DNA of 37,398 bases from DASZMX01 sp035551475 (GCA_035551475.1 DASZMX010000048.1:1-37398); one strand, 5' to 3'; shown: positions 8,403-16,305, numbered from the stretch's first letter. Notes: generated by a model not told the origin, from the letters alone. Made by a program: numbers and translations.

Positions 8403-9713
8403 TCAATTATTTTTGGGCAGCGCCTTGGCCGCAATATCGCGCCGAACCTGCGCGCCGTCGAACTGAATCTTTGCCACCGCCTCATAAGCTGTTCGCCGCG
8501 CCGCCGCCACGTCCGCGCCCCACGCCGTCACGCCCAGCACCCGTCCGCCATGCGTGACGAAGGCATCGCCCGCGCGCGCGGTGCCCGCGTGAAATACTTT
8601 CACGTTCGGCAAGCCCCCGGCTTCCGTGAGGCCATGGATCACGCGCCCTTTGCTCACCAATCCGGGATACCCTTCCGACGCCATGACCACGCAGACCGAG
8701 GCTTCCGTCCGCCATTGCAGCGGGAAATTTTGCAAGCGCCCATCGAGGCTCGCTTCCAGCAAATCCACCAAATCGTTTTCCAATCGTGTCAAATAAACTT
8801 GCGCCTCGGGGTCGCCAAACCGCGCGTTGAACTCCAGCGCTTTCGGCCCCGCCTCCGTCAGCATCACGCCCGGATAAAGCAGCCCGCAAAAATCGATGCC
8901 CTCGGCGCGGCAGCCCGCCAGCCACGGATCCAGAATGGCTTGGGACGCTGCCGCCAGCCCCGCTTCGCTCAAAAACGGCGTGGGCGAATAAGTCCCCATG
9001 CCGCCAGTGTTGGGGCCGGTGTCATTTTCACCCAACCGCTTGTGATCCTGCGCGGTGGGAAACAACCGAGCCACGCCGCCCCCGCACAAGGCATGCAAAG
9101 AAATCTCCATGCCCGAGAGCAACTCCTGGATGACGATTTGCCGGCTGGCGGCGCCGAACTTCTGGCCCACCAGCATTTCGTCCACCGCCAGATACGCCTC
9201 CGTCAAATGGCGGCACACCACCACGCCTTTGCCGAGCGCCAGCCCATCGGCTTTCACGGCGCATTCACCATTCAGGCTGGCTGCAAAATCACGCGCAGCC
9301 TTGGCGTCGGAAAAAATTCCCGAACGCGCCGTGGGCACGCCGTATTTCTCCATGAAATTCTGCGCGAAAACCTTGGAGCTTTCAAATTGGGCCGCGCGCT
9401 GGGACGGCCCCCAAATGCGCCGCCCGTGCTTTTGGAAAAGATCCACCACCCCGAGCGCGAGCGCGTTGTCCGGGCCCACCACGGTCAAATCGATCTTCTT
9501 ATCCTCGGCCAGCGCCAGCAAACCCGGGAGATCATCCGCGTTGACTCCCGCACATTGCGCGGCGCCGCGCCCGTGGCGTAATGGCTCCTCGGCCATGCCG
9601 GCATTGCCGGGGGCGCAATAGAGGTTCGTGACCCGCGGCGATTGCGCGAGCTTCCATACCAGCGCGTGTTCACGACCGCCGGAACCGATGACGAGCACAT
9701 TCATCCGCGCCAT
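8403..9713 (-). CDS. purD: phosphoribosylamine--glycine ligase (GAR synthetase)
   Basis: PurD joins glycine to phosphoribosylamine with ATP, the second step of purine synthesis. The 436 residues match the family. Visible are the N-terminal VLVIGSGGREHAL, the VVGPDNALALG segment, the ATP-grasp region with VKADGLALGKGVVV, the family signature RFGDPEAQV, and NTGGMGTYSP. ATG at 9713 or a second in-frame ATG at 9704 (MNVLVIG) could be the start. An intrinsic terminator for the upstream minus-strand gene lies 44 bp before the start, so purD must have its own promoter or be controlled by read-through. No other pur gene is in the window. Confidence 0.98.
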   Translation of the reverse strand: MARMNVLVIGSGGREHALVWKLAQSPRVTNLYCAPGNAGMAEEPLRHGRGAAQCAGVNADDLPGLLALAEDKKIDLTVVGPDNALALGVVDLFQKHGRRIWGPSQRAAQFESSKVFAQNFMEKYGVPTARSGIFSDAKAARDFAASLNGECAVKADGLALGKGVVVCRHLTEAYLAVDEMLVGQKFGAASRQIVIQELLSGMEISLHALCGGGVARLFPTAQDHKRLGENDTGPNTGGMGTYSPTPFLSEAGLAAASQAILDPWLAGCRAEGIDFCGLLYPGVMLTEAGPKALEFNARFGDPEAQVYLTRLENDLVDLLEASLDGRLQNFPLQWRTEASVCVVMASEGYPGLVSKGRVIHGLTEAGGLPNVKVFHAGTARAGDAFVTHGGRVLGVTAWGADVAAARRTAYEAVAKIQFDGAQVRRDIAAKALPKNN

Positions 9714-9756
9714 TGAAACAAGAAGACTGCGTCATATCCAGTAAATCGTCCCTGTC

Positions 9757-9805
9757 AAAAAAAACCGCAGGAGGCCCGAGCATTTCGTCTCGACGGCCTC
9801 CTGCG
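9757..9805 (-). terminator. strong intrinsic terminator (minus strand)
   Basis: On the minus strand an 11-bp perfect stem (9805-9795 with 9776-9766, CGCAGGAGGCC) encloses a second small stem (CTCG/CGAG). It is followed, after two bases, by eight consecutive T residues (9764-9757). It would end transcripts of the ArdC-like gene, or of a short transcript starting in the preceding 140 bp, just before purD. Confidence 0.85.
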
Positions 9806-9817
9806 TCACCCCAAAAC

Positions 9818-9837
9818 CTGAGCAAATCCTTGCTCAG
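9818..9837. repeat. 8-bp perfect hairpin upstream of the terminator
   Basis: CTGAGCAA (9818-9825) and TTGCTCAG (9830-9837) form a perfect 8-bp stem with a 4-nt loop, 12 bp before the terminator stem in minus-strand reading. An AAGGAGG sequence (minus strand, 9854-9848) sits just before it. Together these could form a structured leader or small RNA. No T-run follows this hairpin itself. Confidence 0.5.
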
Positions 9838-9948
9838 CCCCCCTTTTCCTCCTTGGCGCTGCTGTGTTGCAAACGTCCTTTAATGCTCACAATTTAGCGC
9901 CGGTGCGGGCAACGCGGTAGAGGCGGTTTTACTGAATGCGGGGCCTTT

Positions 9949-11037
9949 TTAATCCGGGGTTTGATCCCCGGTTTTCCCCCGAAGCGGGACAAGGCGGCGC
10001 CCCATCTCCTCGATCCGGCCCGCCGTCCGGCTGATGAGGTCAAAACTGATGGCTTCCACCTCGTCGGCGTCCTCCACGAAGCTGGCAAGATACTCCGCCG
10101 AATGCGTGCGCAGGCCGAGCCGGCGACACACAATATGCGCCACCGCCTCCGCTTCAATTTCCGTGACCGCTTGCGAAAGATTCATGCGGCAAGGCCAGCA
10201 ATCGTCCTGATCGGGCCCCACATGGCCCAGAAACACATGCGCCAATTCGTGGCACAACGCGGCGTAGGCGGCCTTGTCGTCCAAGTCGGCGCGCAACGCA
10301 ATGCGGATTTTGCAGTGCGCATCCCGCCCGCGCGCCGTGGCGAAGCCGCCCTGAAGTTTCCCCATGGACTTGCGCTCCACCACGATTTTTTCCCGCGCGG
10401 CATTTTGCAAAGTCCGATCCAAGATGGCGGGATCGAAGCGGCCTTTCGCCTGCGAGAAGACTTCAAATTTATGCGGCAACGGCGGCCCGGAAGTGTCCTC
10501 GATGTCATACACTAGCAACACCGGCGTGCGCGGCGCCAGGATAATCATCCCCCGCGCCTCATCCTTCACCGCGCGCCCGAAGGCTTTACGCCAATGCCGC
10601 GCTGTCGCAAAGTACGTGGCCATTGGATTCTGCAAATAAACCAGCAGGTTGTTATAAGGCGAATAGTCCCGAAACCGTGCGATAAATTCGACCGCCTCGG
10701 CAAATTTACGGGACTGCCGAAAGCGCCGGCTGCGGGTAAAAAGCTCATCCAGCGAAGACTGATGCTCGGCGTTGGGATTCAGGCCCTCCGCCAGGGCCTC
10801 GCGCACACTGGCCGCGTTCAGGGTATGCGCGAGGTATTTCCGCGAAGCGGGCGGCAGATCTTTGCAGGCCCGCAATTCATCCAGCGCCCCCAACAGCGCA
10901 TGCCGCGCCGGCCATCCCGCCTCCTCCTCCAACCGCTGCACCAGTTCCGCCGCCGAACCTTGCCGCCGCCCAATCCAGTCAATTAAAATTTTACGGCTGG
11001 CCTGAACCGTCGCGCCGGTTAATTCGCGCCTCATCAC
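9949..11037 (-). CDS. ArdC-like ssDNA-binding domain plus zincin metallopeptidase domain
   Basis: Residues about 95-185 resemble the ArdC N-terminal (anti-restriction, ssDNA-binding) domain: SLDELF, the YSPYNNLLVYLQNP segment, ARHWRKAFGRAV and ARGMIILAPR. Residues about 255-305 form a zinc metallopeptidase site of the ImmA/IrrE or ArdC type: HELAH (H263, E264, H267), then EIEAEAVAHIV supplying the distal acid. The first 90 residues match nothing I know. In plasmids, ArdC proteins protect incoming DNA from restriction. ImmA/IrrE proteins cleave repressors. Which applies here is not known. No conjugation or phage genes are adjacent. The start is GTG at 11037 or ATG at 11034. A strong terminator lies about 145 bp downstream. 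Confidence 0.72.
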   Translation of the reverse strand: MMRRELTGATVQASRKILIDWIGRRQGSAAELVQRLEEEAGWPARHALLGALDELRACKDLPPASRKYLAHTLNAASVREALAEGLNPNAEHQSSLDELFTRSRRFRQSRKFAEAVEFIARFRDYSPYNNLLVYLQNPMATYFATARHWRKAFGRAVKDEARGMIILAPRTPVLLVYDIEDTSGPPLPHKFEVFSQAKGRFDPAILDRTLQNAAREKIVVERKSMGKLQGGFATARGRDAHCKIRIALRADLDDKAAYAALCHELAHVFLGHVGPDQDDCWPCRMNLSQAVTEIEAEAVAHIVCRRLGLRTHSAEYLASFVEDADEVEAISFDLISRTAGRIEEMGRRLVPLRGKTGDQTPD

Positions 11038-11152
11038 CCGCGCATTGTGCCGCCCGCCATTTTTTCATCAATCCCGAATGCGAGGAAGAATACCTCAGCG
11101 TGAACACAACCCCAGTTTTCTTGATTTCCTGAGTTCCCGATTCCTTTCCGCT

Positions 11153-11368
11153 TTATTCATCAATCCCAAACCCGAGGGAGTGGGTGTGATAATCGGGGCG
11201 GAAGAGCCAGAGTTGGAAGTAATCCTGTGGGGCATGTTCGGCGGGCTCCAAGGAGGCTTGCGGCAAGGCCTTGACGGGCCGGGGCGCCATTAAGCGGCGG
11301 GGTTCGATGGCGCGGGCCAAAACCCCCAGCGCCTTTCTGGCGTTTCCTGTTTGATTTCGCGAGGTCAT
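11153..11368 (-). CDS. small hypothetical protein (71 residues)
   Basis: The ATG at 11368 is preceded by GGGAGA (minus strand, 11380-11375), a good Shine-Dalgarno at suitable spacing, which is uncommon in this window. The product is basic at the N-terminus (TSRNQTGNARKALGVLARAIEPRR) and ends with aromatic, acidic residues (YFQLWLFRPDYHTHSLGFGIDE). I recognise no domain. It sits between nth and the ArdC-like gene on the same strand. It may be a real lineage-specific gene or a chance frame. Confidence 0.42.
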   Translation of the reverse strand: MTSRNQTGNARKALGVLARAIEPRRLMAPRPVKALPQASLEPAEHAPQDYFQLWLFRPDYHTHSLGFGIDE

Positions 11369-11463
11369 GACAAGTCTCCCAAAATGATTATGGCCGACGT
11401 CTCGGAGGGTTATTTATACGTCGCGCCATCAGGCAAAATTGTCAAAAGGAAGTTATCCCCAAG

Positions 11464-12117
11464 TTATTCACCGACGGTTTTATCGGGGAAAGGGCATAGG
11501 GTGCGGATCGGGCAAATGGGGCATTTCGGGACGCGCGCCACGCAGATGCGGCGTCCGTGAAATTGCATCAAGTGACAGAACTTAATCTGGTCCTTTTCGG
11601 CCACGATGGGGGACAGTTCGGCTTCGATTTTATCGGGGTCGGTTTGTTCCGTCAGGCCCAATCGGCCTGAGACGCGGGCCACATGACGATCCACGCCAAT
11701 CCCAGGAACGCCGAAGGCATTTCCCAGCAAAACATTGGCGGTTTTGCGGCCGACACCGGGAAGTTCGAGCAGGGCTTCCAAAGTTTTCGGCACGGCGCCG
11801 CCGTATTTTTCTGTCAGCATGCGGCAAGCGCCTTGGATGCGTTGGGCTTTCTGGCGTCCGCCGAAGACGCCGCGCAATTCCTCCTGCAACGTGGCAAGCG
11901 GGACGGCCGCCCAATCCGCCGCCGTCCGATATTTGTGAAACAGCGGGGGCGTAATCTTATTGACCATGTCGTCGCGAAACTGCGCGGCGAGGATCAAATC
12001 CACCAATAATTCGAGCGGATTGGAAAAATCCAGCGCCAGCTTTGCGTCGGGGTGGGCGCGGCGCAACACGGTGATAATTCGCGCCACGCGGGCCCGGCGT
12101 TTGATGACAGTTTCCAT
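11464..12117 (-). CDS. nth: endonuclease III (DNA glycosylase/AP lyase)
   Basis: Nth removes oxidised pyrimidines and nicks the abasic site in base-excision repair. The start at ATG 12117 gives 217 residues, close to E. coli Nth (211), and places the conserved DFSNPLELLVDLILAAQ where expected. A longer frame from 12156 would add 13 residues. The helix-hairpin-helix is LPGVGRKTANVLL with catalytic lysine K125, and the catalytic aspartate is D143 in GVDRHVARV. The C-terminal [4Fe-4S] motif is intact as C-x6-C-x2-C-x5-C (CVARVPKCPICPIRTLC). The gene lies downstream of the small beta-sandwich gene on the same strand. Confidence 0.97.
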   Translation of the reverse strand: METVIKRRARVARIITVLRRAHPDAKLALDFSNPLELLVDLILAAQFRDDMVNKITPPLFHKYRTAADWAAVPLATLQEELRGVFGGRQKAQRIQGACRMLTEKYGGAVPKTLEALLELPGVGRKTANVLLGNAFGVPGIGVDRHVARVSGRLGLTEQTDPDKIEAELSPIVAEKDQIKFCHLMQFHGRRICVARVPKCPICPIRTLCPFPDKTVGE

Positions 12118-12193
12118 GTGCAGCGAGAACCGCGCCCTCCCGGTTTCGCTCTCCACAAAACCAGCGCTTAATCTCTCAATCCGGGCCGCGCCG

Positions 12194-12511
12194 TTACACG
12201 AATGCGGGGGCCAACTCGAGTTTTTGGCCGGGAGCGACGGTCAAATCCACGCCGGCGGCCCAAACCTTGTCATTGATCAAGACTTTGAATGTGACAGGAT
12301 CCTTGACCTTCTGGGACCAGCGCCATGTTTTGCCATCGATGCAGGCGAGCGGCACGCCTCGTTCCCACGTCAGGCCGGCTCCCTGCCCTCGGAGGAACAG
12401 GGTGTTGCCAAAGCCAACGTCGAGTTTGACGTCGATGACGGTTTCGGGGGTTTCAGGAGTTTTAACGGTTGATTTCGCAGCGGCTTTCGCCGGGCTTTTT
12501 TTAATTTTCAT
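12194..12511 (-). CDS. small protein with an isoamylase-N/CBM48-like (early-set) domain
   Basis: The 105-residue protein starts with a lysine/threonine-rich linker (MKIKKSPAKAAAKSTVKTP). It then has one domain with the pattern GFGNTLFLRGQGAGLTW, DGKTWRW, VTFKVLINDKVW. This resembles the immunoglobulin-like early-set domain found in front of glycogen-branching and debranching enzymes and in AMPK glycogen-binding domains. No catalytic domain is attached. The likely role is carbohydrate (glycogen) binding, but that is inference. It lies between ppx and nth on the minus strand, near a sugar kinase operon. Confidence 0.5.
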   Translation of the reverse strand: MKIKKSPAKAAAKSTVKTPETPETVIDVKLDVGFGNTLFLRGQGAGLTWERGVPLACIDGKTWRWSQKVKDPVTFKVLINDKVWAAGVDLTVAPGQKLELAPAFV

Positions 12512-12662
12512 AGTTCAACGAAGTAAAGAAGGGCGGTAAAGCCCATCCGAGCGGGCGTCGGCGCGTTCTGCGAGGCCGCTGCCCGCTACAGGAGCGAGCG
12601 TGAAGCGTTTGACCATCGAAGTCAAGAAGGGAAACAGGCCGGCCGCCCTAAACGACTCCGCG

Positions 12663-13589
12663 TCAATGCAGCAAGGCCCAAAACCGCAAACCGCGCGTGC
12701 TGACTTGGAGCTGGCTGAACCCGAACTGCGTCATAATGGCCTCATAGATCGCCATGCCGGTGATGATGACGTCGGCGCGGTTGGCGGGAAGCCCCACAAT
12801 TTTTTGGCGGGTGGCCAGCGGCATGGCCCATTGGGTTTCCAGTTGCTCGCGGACTCGCTCCAAGGAAACGGAGGTGGCTTCGATTTTTTCGCGATTATAA
12901 TCCGTCATGCGCGCCTCCATGCGGACCAGGAGGGTGGCCGTGCCGCCCGTGCCAATCAGCCGCGTGCGTCCCTGGCGCGAGAGCAACGCCGGATTGAGAA
13001 GCGGCGCCACTTGCTGGCTGAGAAAATCGCGCAACGAAGCGCGGCAATGCTCCAAGGCGGCGCGGCCCGGCGGATCGCTCAAACGCAGCTTTTCCAGCAA
13101 ACGCACGGTGCCCAGGCTGTAACTGTTGCGAAATTGCGGCACCGCATTCTCGCCCACGATGAATTCCGTGCTGCCGCCGCCGACATCCACGATCAACGCC
13201 GGGCATTCCGCCAGCCGGGGATCGCTGGTGACGCCGCGAAAGGCCCAGTCCGCTTCGCGGGCGCCGGAAAGGATTTCTATCAGGAGATGCGAGGCGTCGA
13301 AAACGGCGTTGATAAGCTGGCCCACGTTTTTGGCGTCACGGGCGGCGCTGGTGGCGATGACGCGCGGCGGAGTGGAGCCGAGGCTGACGGCTTTGGCTGC
13401 GAAAACTTTGACGAATTCGGCCGTGTTGCGCACTGCGTCGGGCTGCAATTCGTGGGTTTCGTAAAAGCCGGCGCCGAGGCGGGTCTGGCCGCTCTCTTCC
13501 AAAACCGGGGAGACAGCGGCGCCCTCGACATCCGCCACGAGGAGCTTGACGGAATTCGTGCCTATATCAATGACGGCGCGGCGTGGCAT
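12663..13589 (-). CDS. ppx: Ppx/GppA family phosphatase (exopolyphosphatase-like)
   Basis: Members of this ASKHA-fold family hydrolyse terminal phosphates of polyphosphate or pppGpp. The motifs are VIDIGTNSVKLLVAD (N-terminal phosphate 1), ATSAARDAKN, SGAREADWAFRGV, ALIVDVGGGSTEFIVG (phosphate 2) and RLIGTGGTATLL. The protein has 308 residues from ATG 13589, the short two-domain form without the C-terminal HD-like part of E. coli Ppx. I chose that ATG because MPRRAVIDIGTN is the normal family N-terminus and GGCGAG precedes it. The ROK kinase stop is 41 bp upstream on the same strand. Polyphosphate and pppGpp substrates cannot be told apart from sequence. Confidence 0.9.
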   Translation of the reverse strand: MPRRAVIDIGTNSVKLLVADVEGAAVSPVLEESGQTRLGAGFYETHELQPDAVRNTAEFVKVFAAKAVSLGSTPPRVIATSAARDAKNVGQLINAVFDASHLLIEILSGAREADWAFRGVTSDPRLAECPALIVDVGGGSTEFIVGENAVPQFRNSYSLGTVRLLEKLRLSDPPGRAALEHCRASLRDFLSQQVAPLLNPALLSRQGRTRLIGTGGTATLLVRMEARMTDYNREKIEATSVSLERVREQLETQWAMPLATRQKIVGLPANRADVIITGMAIYEAIMTQFGFSQLQVSTRGLRFWALLH

Positions 13590-13630
13590 TTCTCGCCAAT
13601 CTATGAAGCCGGACGGCGCGCCGCCCGGCT

Positions 13631-14614
13631 TTATTTCGTCAACTTCCGGGCCAGCACCGCCGCCCCAATAATCCCCGCATCGTCGCCTTCCTTGCTGGCG
13701 ATAATTTCGATGCCCTTGCTGGTGCCTGCCATGCAATAGTCTTCAGCCGTTTCCACGATGATGGCCATCATTTCATCGCCCAGCGCGTCGATGACGCCGC
13801 CGCCGAGCGCGACCACCTGGGGATTGAAAATATTGATCAGGTTGGCCACGGCGATGCCGGTGTATTCGGCGGCCTCCTCGACAATGGTCTCGACGGTTTT
13901 GTCGCCCTTGCGGATGGCCTTGCGCAGATCGCCGCTGCGCAAATCCTTCAAATCCGGGCCGAGCATTTCTGTCAAAACTGTTTTTTGGCCGTCCTTCACG
14001 GCGGCGTTGATTTTGCGAAAGATCGCCGAGCGGCTGGCCAGCGCCTCGAAACAGCCCCGGTTGCCGCAGCCGCATTTCGGGCCGCCCACCTCAATGACCA
14101 TGTGGCCGATTTCCCCGGCCGTGCCGTTGAAGCCGGAATAAAGTTCGCCGTCCAAAATAATGCCGCCGCCAATGCCGGTGCCGATGAACACACCGATCAT
14201 GTGCTTGGGCTTGGAGCCCAATTCGTTGACAAAGACGCCGAGGGCCGCGACGTTGCAATCGTTTTCCACGAAGACGGGCAGGTCCAATTGCTTCTCGAGG
14301 ATTTTTTTCAGCGGCACGTCCTGCCATTGCAGGTTGGGCGCAAACAACACGCGGCCGGTGGGAAAATCGACCGCGCCCGGCGCGCCGAGGCCAATGCCCT
14401 TGATCTGTTTTTTATCGAGGTCGCACTCATCGATCACGTCGCGCACGCAACGGGCGATGCGTTCGATCACCTGCTCGGCGCCGCGCTCGGACTTCGTGCT
14501 GATTTTGTTGCGTCCGAGACAGGTGAGCTGATGGTCGAAGATCCCGGCGAGAATTTTGGTTCCTCCGAGGTCCACGCCGATGACATATTCTGTTTTGGCG
14601 GATGATTCGGCCAT
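13631..14614 (-). CDS. ROK family sugar kinase, probable glucokinase
   Basis: ROK kinases phosphorylate glucose or related hexoses with ATP. The protein has 327 residues from ATG 14614. DLGGTK (15-20) is the phosphate-binding motif, END with D119 supplies the catalytic base, and GTGIGGGIILDG is the second glycine motif. The ROK zinc site is complete: H171 in EIGHM and C181, C183, C188 in CGCGNRGCFE. There is no N-terminal helix-turn-helix, so it is a kinase and not a NagC-type repressor. A longer frame to 14872 is only overlap with the kinase-like gene before it. The start lies 4 bp after that gene's stop, so translation is probably coupled. Confidence 0.93.
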   Translation of the reverse strand: MAESSAKTEYVIGVDLGGTKILAGIFDHQLTCLGRNKISTKSERGAEQVIERIARCVRDVIDECDLDKKQIKGIGLGAPGAVDFPTGRVLFAPNLQWQDVPLKKILEKQLDLPVFVENDCNVAALGVFVNELGSKPKHMIGVFIGTGIGGGIILDGELYSGFNGTAGEIGHMVIEVGGPKCGCGNRGCFEALASRSAIFRKINAAVKDGQKTVLTEMLGPDLKDLRSGDLRKAIRKGDKTVETIVEEAAEYTGIAVANLINIFNPQVVALGGGVIDALGDEMMAIIVETAEDYCMAGTSKGIEIIASKEGDDAGIIGAAVLARKLTK

Positions 14615-14618
14615 GGGA

Positions 14619-15365
14619 TCATTTTCCTTCCAACACGCTTTGAATGCGCTGCCTGAGTTCGCGGGTGATGGCATCGACGGAACGGCGGCCGTCCACGATG
14701 GTGAAGTCGTAGCACGCCTGCAATTCCTTGAAGCGTTCGGCCACGAGATTCTGATAACGCAGAAAACTGTCAAACATATCGCGCGACAGGCCGAGGTCCA
14801 TGCCGCTTTCCCAGTAATCGAGGGATTGCTTCTTGGCAAACGTGCGCTCCACCAGCGCCTCGGAGGGAACATTGAGATAAAAAACCGCGTCCGGCACCAA
14901 GGCGATGCCGTAAAGGTTGCGCACCCAGTTCGGGTCCATGCCCCGCACCATGTCGCGCACCATGAGCGTGTAAATATAACGGTCAGCCAGCACCATCAAG
15001 CCCGCGCGCAGGCCGGGCAGAATGATGTTCTCCAATTGATCGGCAAAGTCCGTCGCGTAAAAAAGGCTCAACGTGGTGTGGCTGAGAATGTTTCCATCCT
15101 GCGCCTGCTCCAATTCCTCGCTGACGAGCGTCGAGCGTTTGAGGCCGACTTGCACGGTGGCGTGCCCGCATTCTTCCAGCCAGGAAACAATGCGCGCGAT
15201 TTGTGTCGAGCGGCCGGAGCCATCGGCCCCTTCGACGACGATCAATTTGCCCGCGAGCTTGGAAAGATCGACGCCCGGGAGGCCCTGGCCGTAAAAACGG
15301 CGCGGCTTCGATTTGGGCGCAATGGGACGGGAGCGTTTGAGGGCCGTTTTGATCTTGGGTTTCAT
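14619..15365 (-). CDS. thymidylate-kinase-like P-loop protein, copy B (altered Walker A)
   Basis: The fold is that of thymidylate kinase: P-loop GADGSGRST (46-54), a DRY motif (128-130), a PDAVFYLNVP strand and an ERTFAKK lid-like region. There are differences. The P-loop lysine is arginine (R52, codon CGC). The REPGGT motif that binds dTMP in standard Tmk is absent. The normal DRYxxSxxAYQ reads DRYIYTLMVRDMVRG. A basic N-terminal extension of about 37 residues precedes the first strand. It overlaps the upstream paralogue by 4 bp and is followed 4 bp later by the ROK kinase. It could be a kinase with a different substrate, or a partner or regulatory subunit of the paralogue. Confidence 0.78.
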   Translation of the reverse strand: MKPKIKTALKRSRPIAPKSKPRRFYGQGLPGVDLSKLAGKLIVVEGADGSGRSTQIARIVSWLEECGHATVQVGLKRSTLVSEELEQAQDGNILSHTTLSLFYATDFADQLENIILPGLRAGLMVLADRYIYTLMVRDMVRGMDPNWVRNLYGIALVPDAVFYLNVPSEALVERTFAKKQSLDYWESGMDLGLSRDMFDSFLRYQNLVAERFKELQACYDFTIVDGRRSVDAITRELRQRIQSVLEGK

Positions 15366-16057
15366 CGCAGGCTCTCCACTCCTTGCCCGGCGAAATCGTT
15401 CAACTTCACCTTGGCCGCCACCAGGTCGCGCACGACGGATTGCTGGACTTCAATCGGCTGATTGGCGTCGATTTCGAGAAAATGAAACTCGGCGCTCATG
15501 GCCAGATATTGCTCCAGCAGGCGCCCTTGAAACATCCGAAAACTTTCATACGGATCGGTGGAAAGGCGGAGATCCATGCCGGCTTCAAAATATTTCAATT
15601 GCGGGCGCCCGTCGAGAATGCGCTGCAGGGAAGTTTCCAGGGTGGCCTTGAAGAAAAAAACCAGGTCGGGCAGCGCCGCGAAATTATAAATGCCGCGCAC
15701 CCATTTCTGCGGGCAGCCGCGGACCGTGTCGCGCGCGAACGCGGTGAAAATATAACGGTCGCACAAGACGAGGTAGCCGGCGCGCAGCAGCGGGGCCAGC
15801 TGGCGCTCATAACGGTCCGCGAAATCCGTGGCGTGAATCAGGCTGAAGGTGGTGGGCGAAAGCAGTTCGCGTTTTTTACCTTTGCTCGTGGCGTTCTTGA
15901 CCAGGGGCGAGGAATTCCATTCGCTGAAAAAAACTTTCAAGCCCAGTGATTCGAGCCACCGCTTCAACAAATAAATCTGCGTGGATTTTCCGGAGCCATC
16001 CAGCCCCTCCACCGCGATCAAGCGACCGGGAAAACCCAACTCCGCGAACGTCTTCAT
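15362..16057 (-). CDS. thymidylate-kinase-like P-loop protein, copy A (intact Walker A)
   Basis: This 231-residue protein has the Tmk-type P-loop GLDGSGKST (18-26, K24), the DRY motif at 100-102 and the PDLVFFFKA strand. It shares with its neighbour the patterns SPTTFSLIHATDFADRYE, CDRYIFTAFARDTVRG and AGMDLRLSTDPYESF, so the two are tandem paralogues. Like copy B it lacks the REPGGT motif and the AYQ after DRY, which argues against ordinary dTMP kinase. It is the first gene of the tight operon copyA-copyB-ROK-ppx (4-bp overlap, 4-bp gap, 41-bp gap). The start ATG at 16057 is clear. The substrate is unknown. Confidence 0.82.
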   Translation of the reverse strand: MKTFAELGFPGRLIAVEGLDGSGKSTQIYLLKRWLESLGLKVFFSEWNSSPLVKNATSKGKKRELLSPTTFSLIHATDFADRYERQLAPLLRAGYLVLCDRYIFTAFARDTVRGCPQKWVRGIYNFAALPDLVFFFKATLETSLQRILDGRPQLKYFEAGMDLRLSTDPYESFRMFQGRLLEQYLAMSAEFHFLEIDANQPIEVQQSVVRDLVAAKVKLNDFAGQGVESLR

Positions 16058-16305
16058 GCCTGCTCCTATTTAGACGCATGGCAGGCAATTTGAAATAAAA
16101 ATGATCACGTTTGTTGCCGAGAGGCAATCCGGCCTGCCCAAGAATTTGCGTTTGACACGCTTACAAGCAAGGGCGGATTTTGTAACGGGCGTCCACGCGG
16201 CGGCGGCCTAAGATCGGGCGGTGGGACAGCGCGCGGCTTGAATTTAGGCGGCGAAGGGGAACGGTGAACGCGAAGAATGAAAACGAGTCTAAAGAAGGAG
16301 CGAAT
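16058..16305. promoter_or_regulatory. divergent intergenic region with a candidate -35 box
   Basis: This 248-bp gap separates the minus-strand kinase operon from plus-strand htpX and must hold promoters for both. On the plus strand a perfect TTGACA (16152-16157) is present, but the expected -10 position 17-18 bp later reads only GGATTT or GATTTT. AAGGAG lies 6 bp before the htpX ATG. I see no operator repeat. Confidence 0.35.

Noticed and set aside
8396..8485. N-terminal 30 codons of the S41-like frame, inside purD
   Set aside because: The frame beyond GTG 8395 overlaps the purD 3' end with a basic, low-quality sequence. The signal peptide begins exactly at 8395.
9713..9870. An open minus-strand frame running through the terminator hairpin into purD (contains SKDLLRFWGDAGG)
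   Set aside because: It has no ATG start in position and it reads through an 11-bp stem plus T8, which are better explained as a terminator.
14615..14872. N-terminal extension of the ROK kinase frame
   Set aside because: It overlaps copy B of the kinase-like pair. The ROK motif DLGGTK starts 15 residues after the ATG at 14614.
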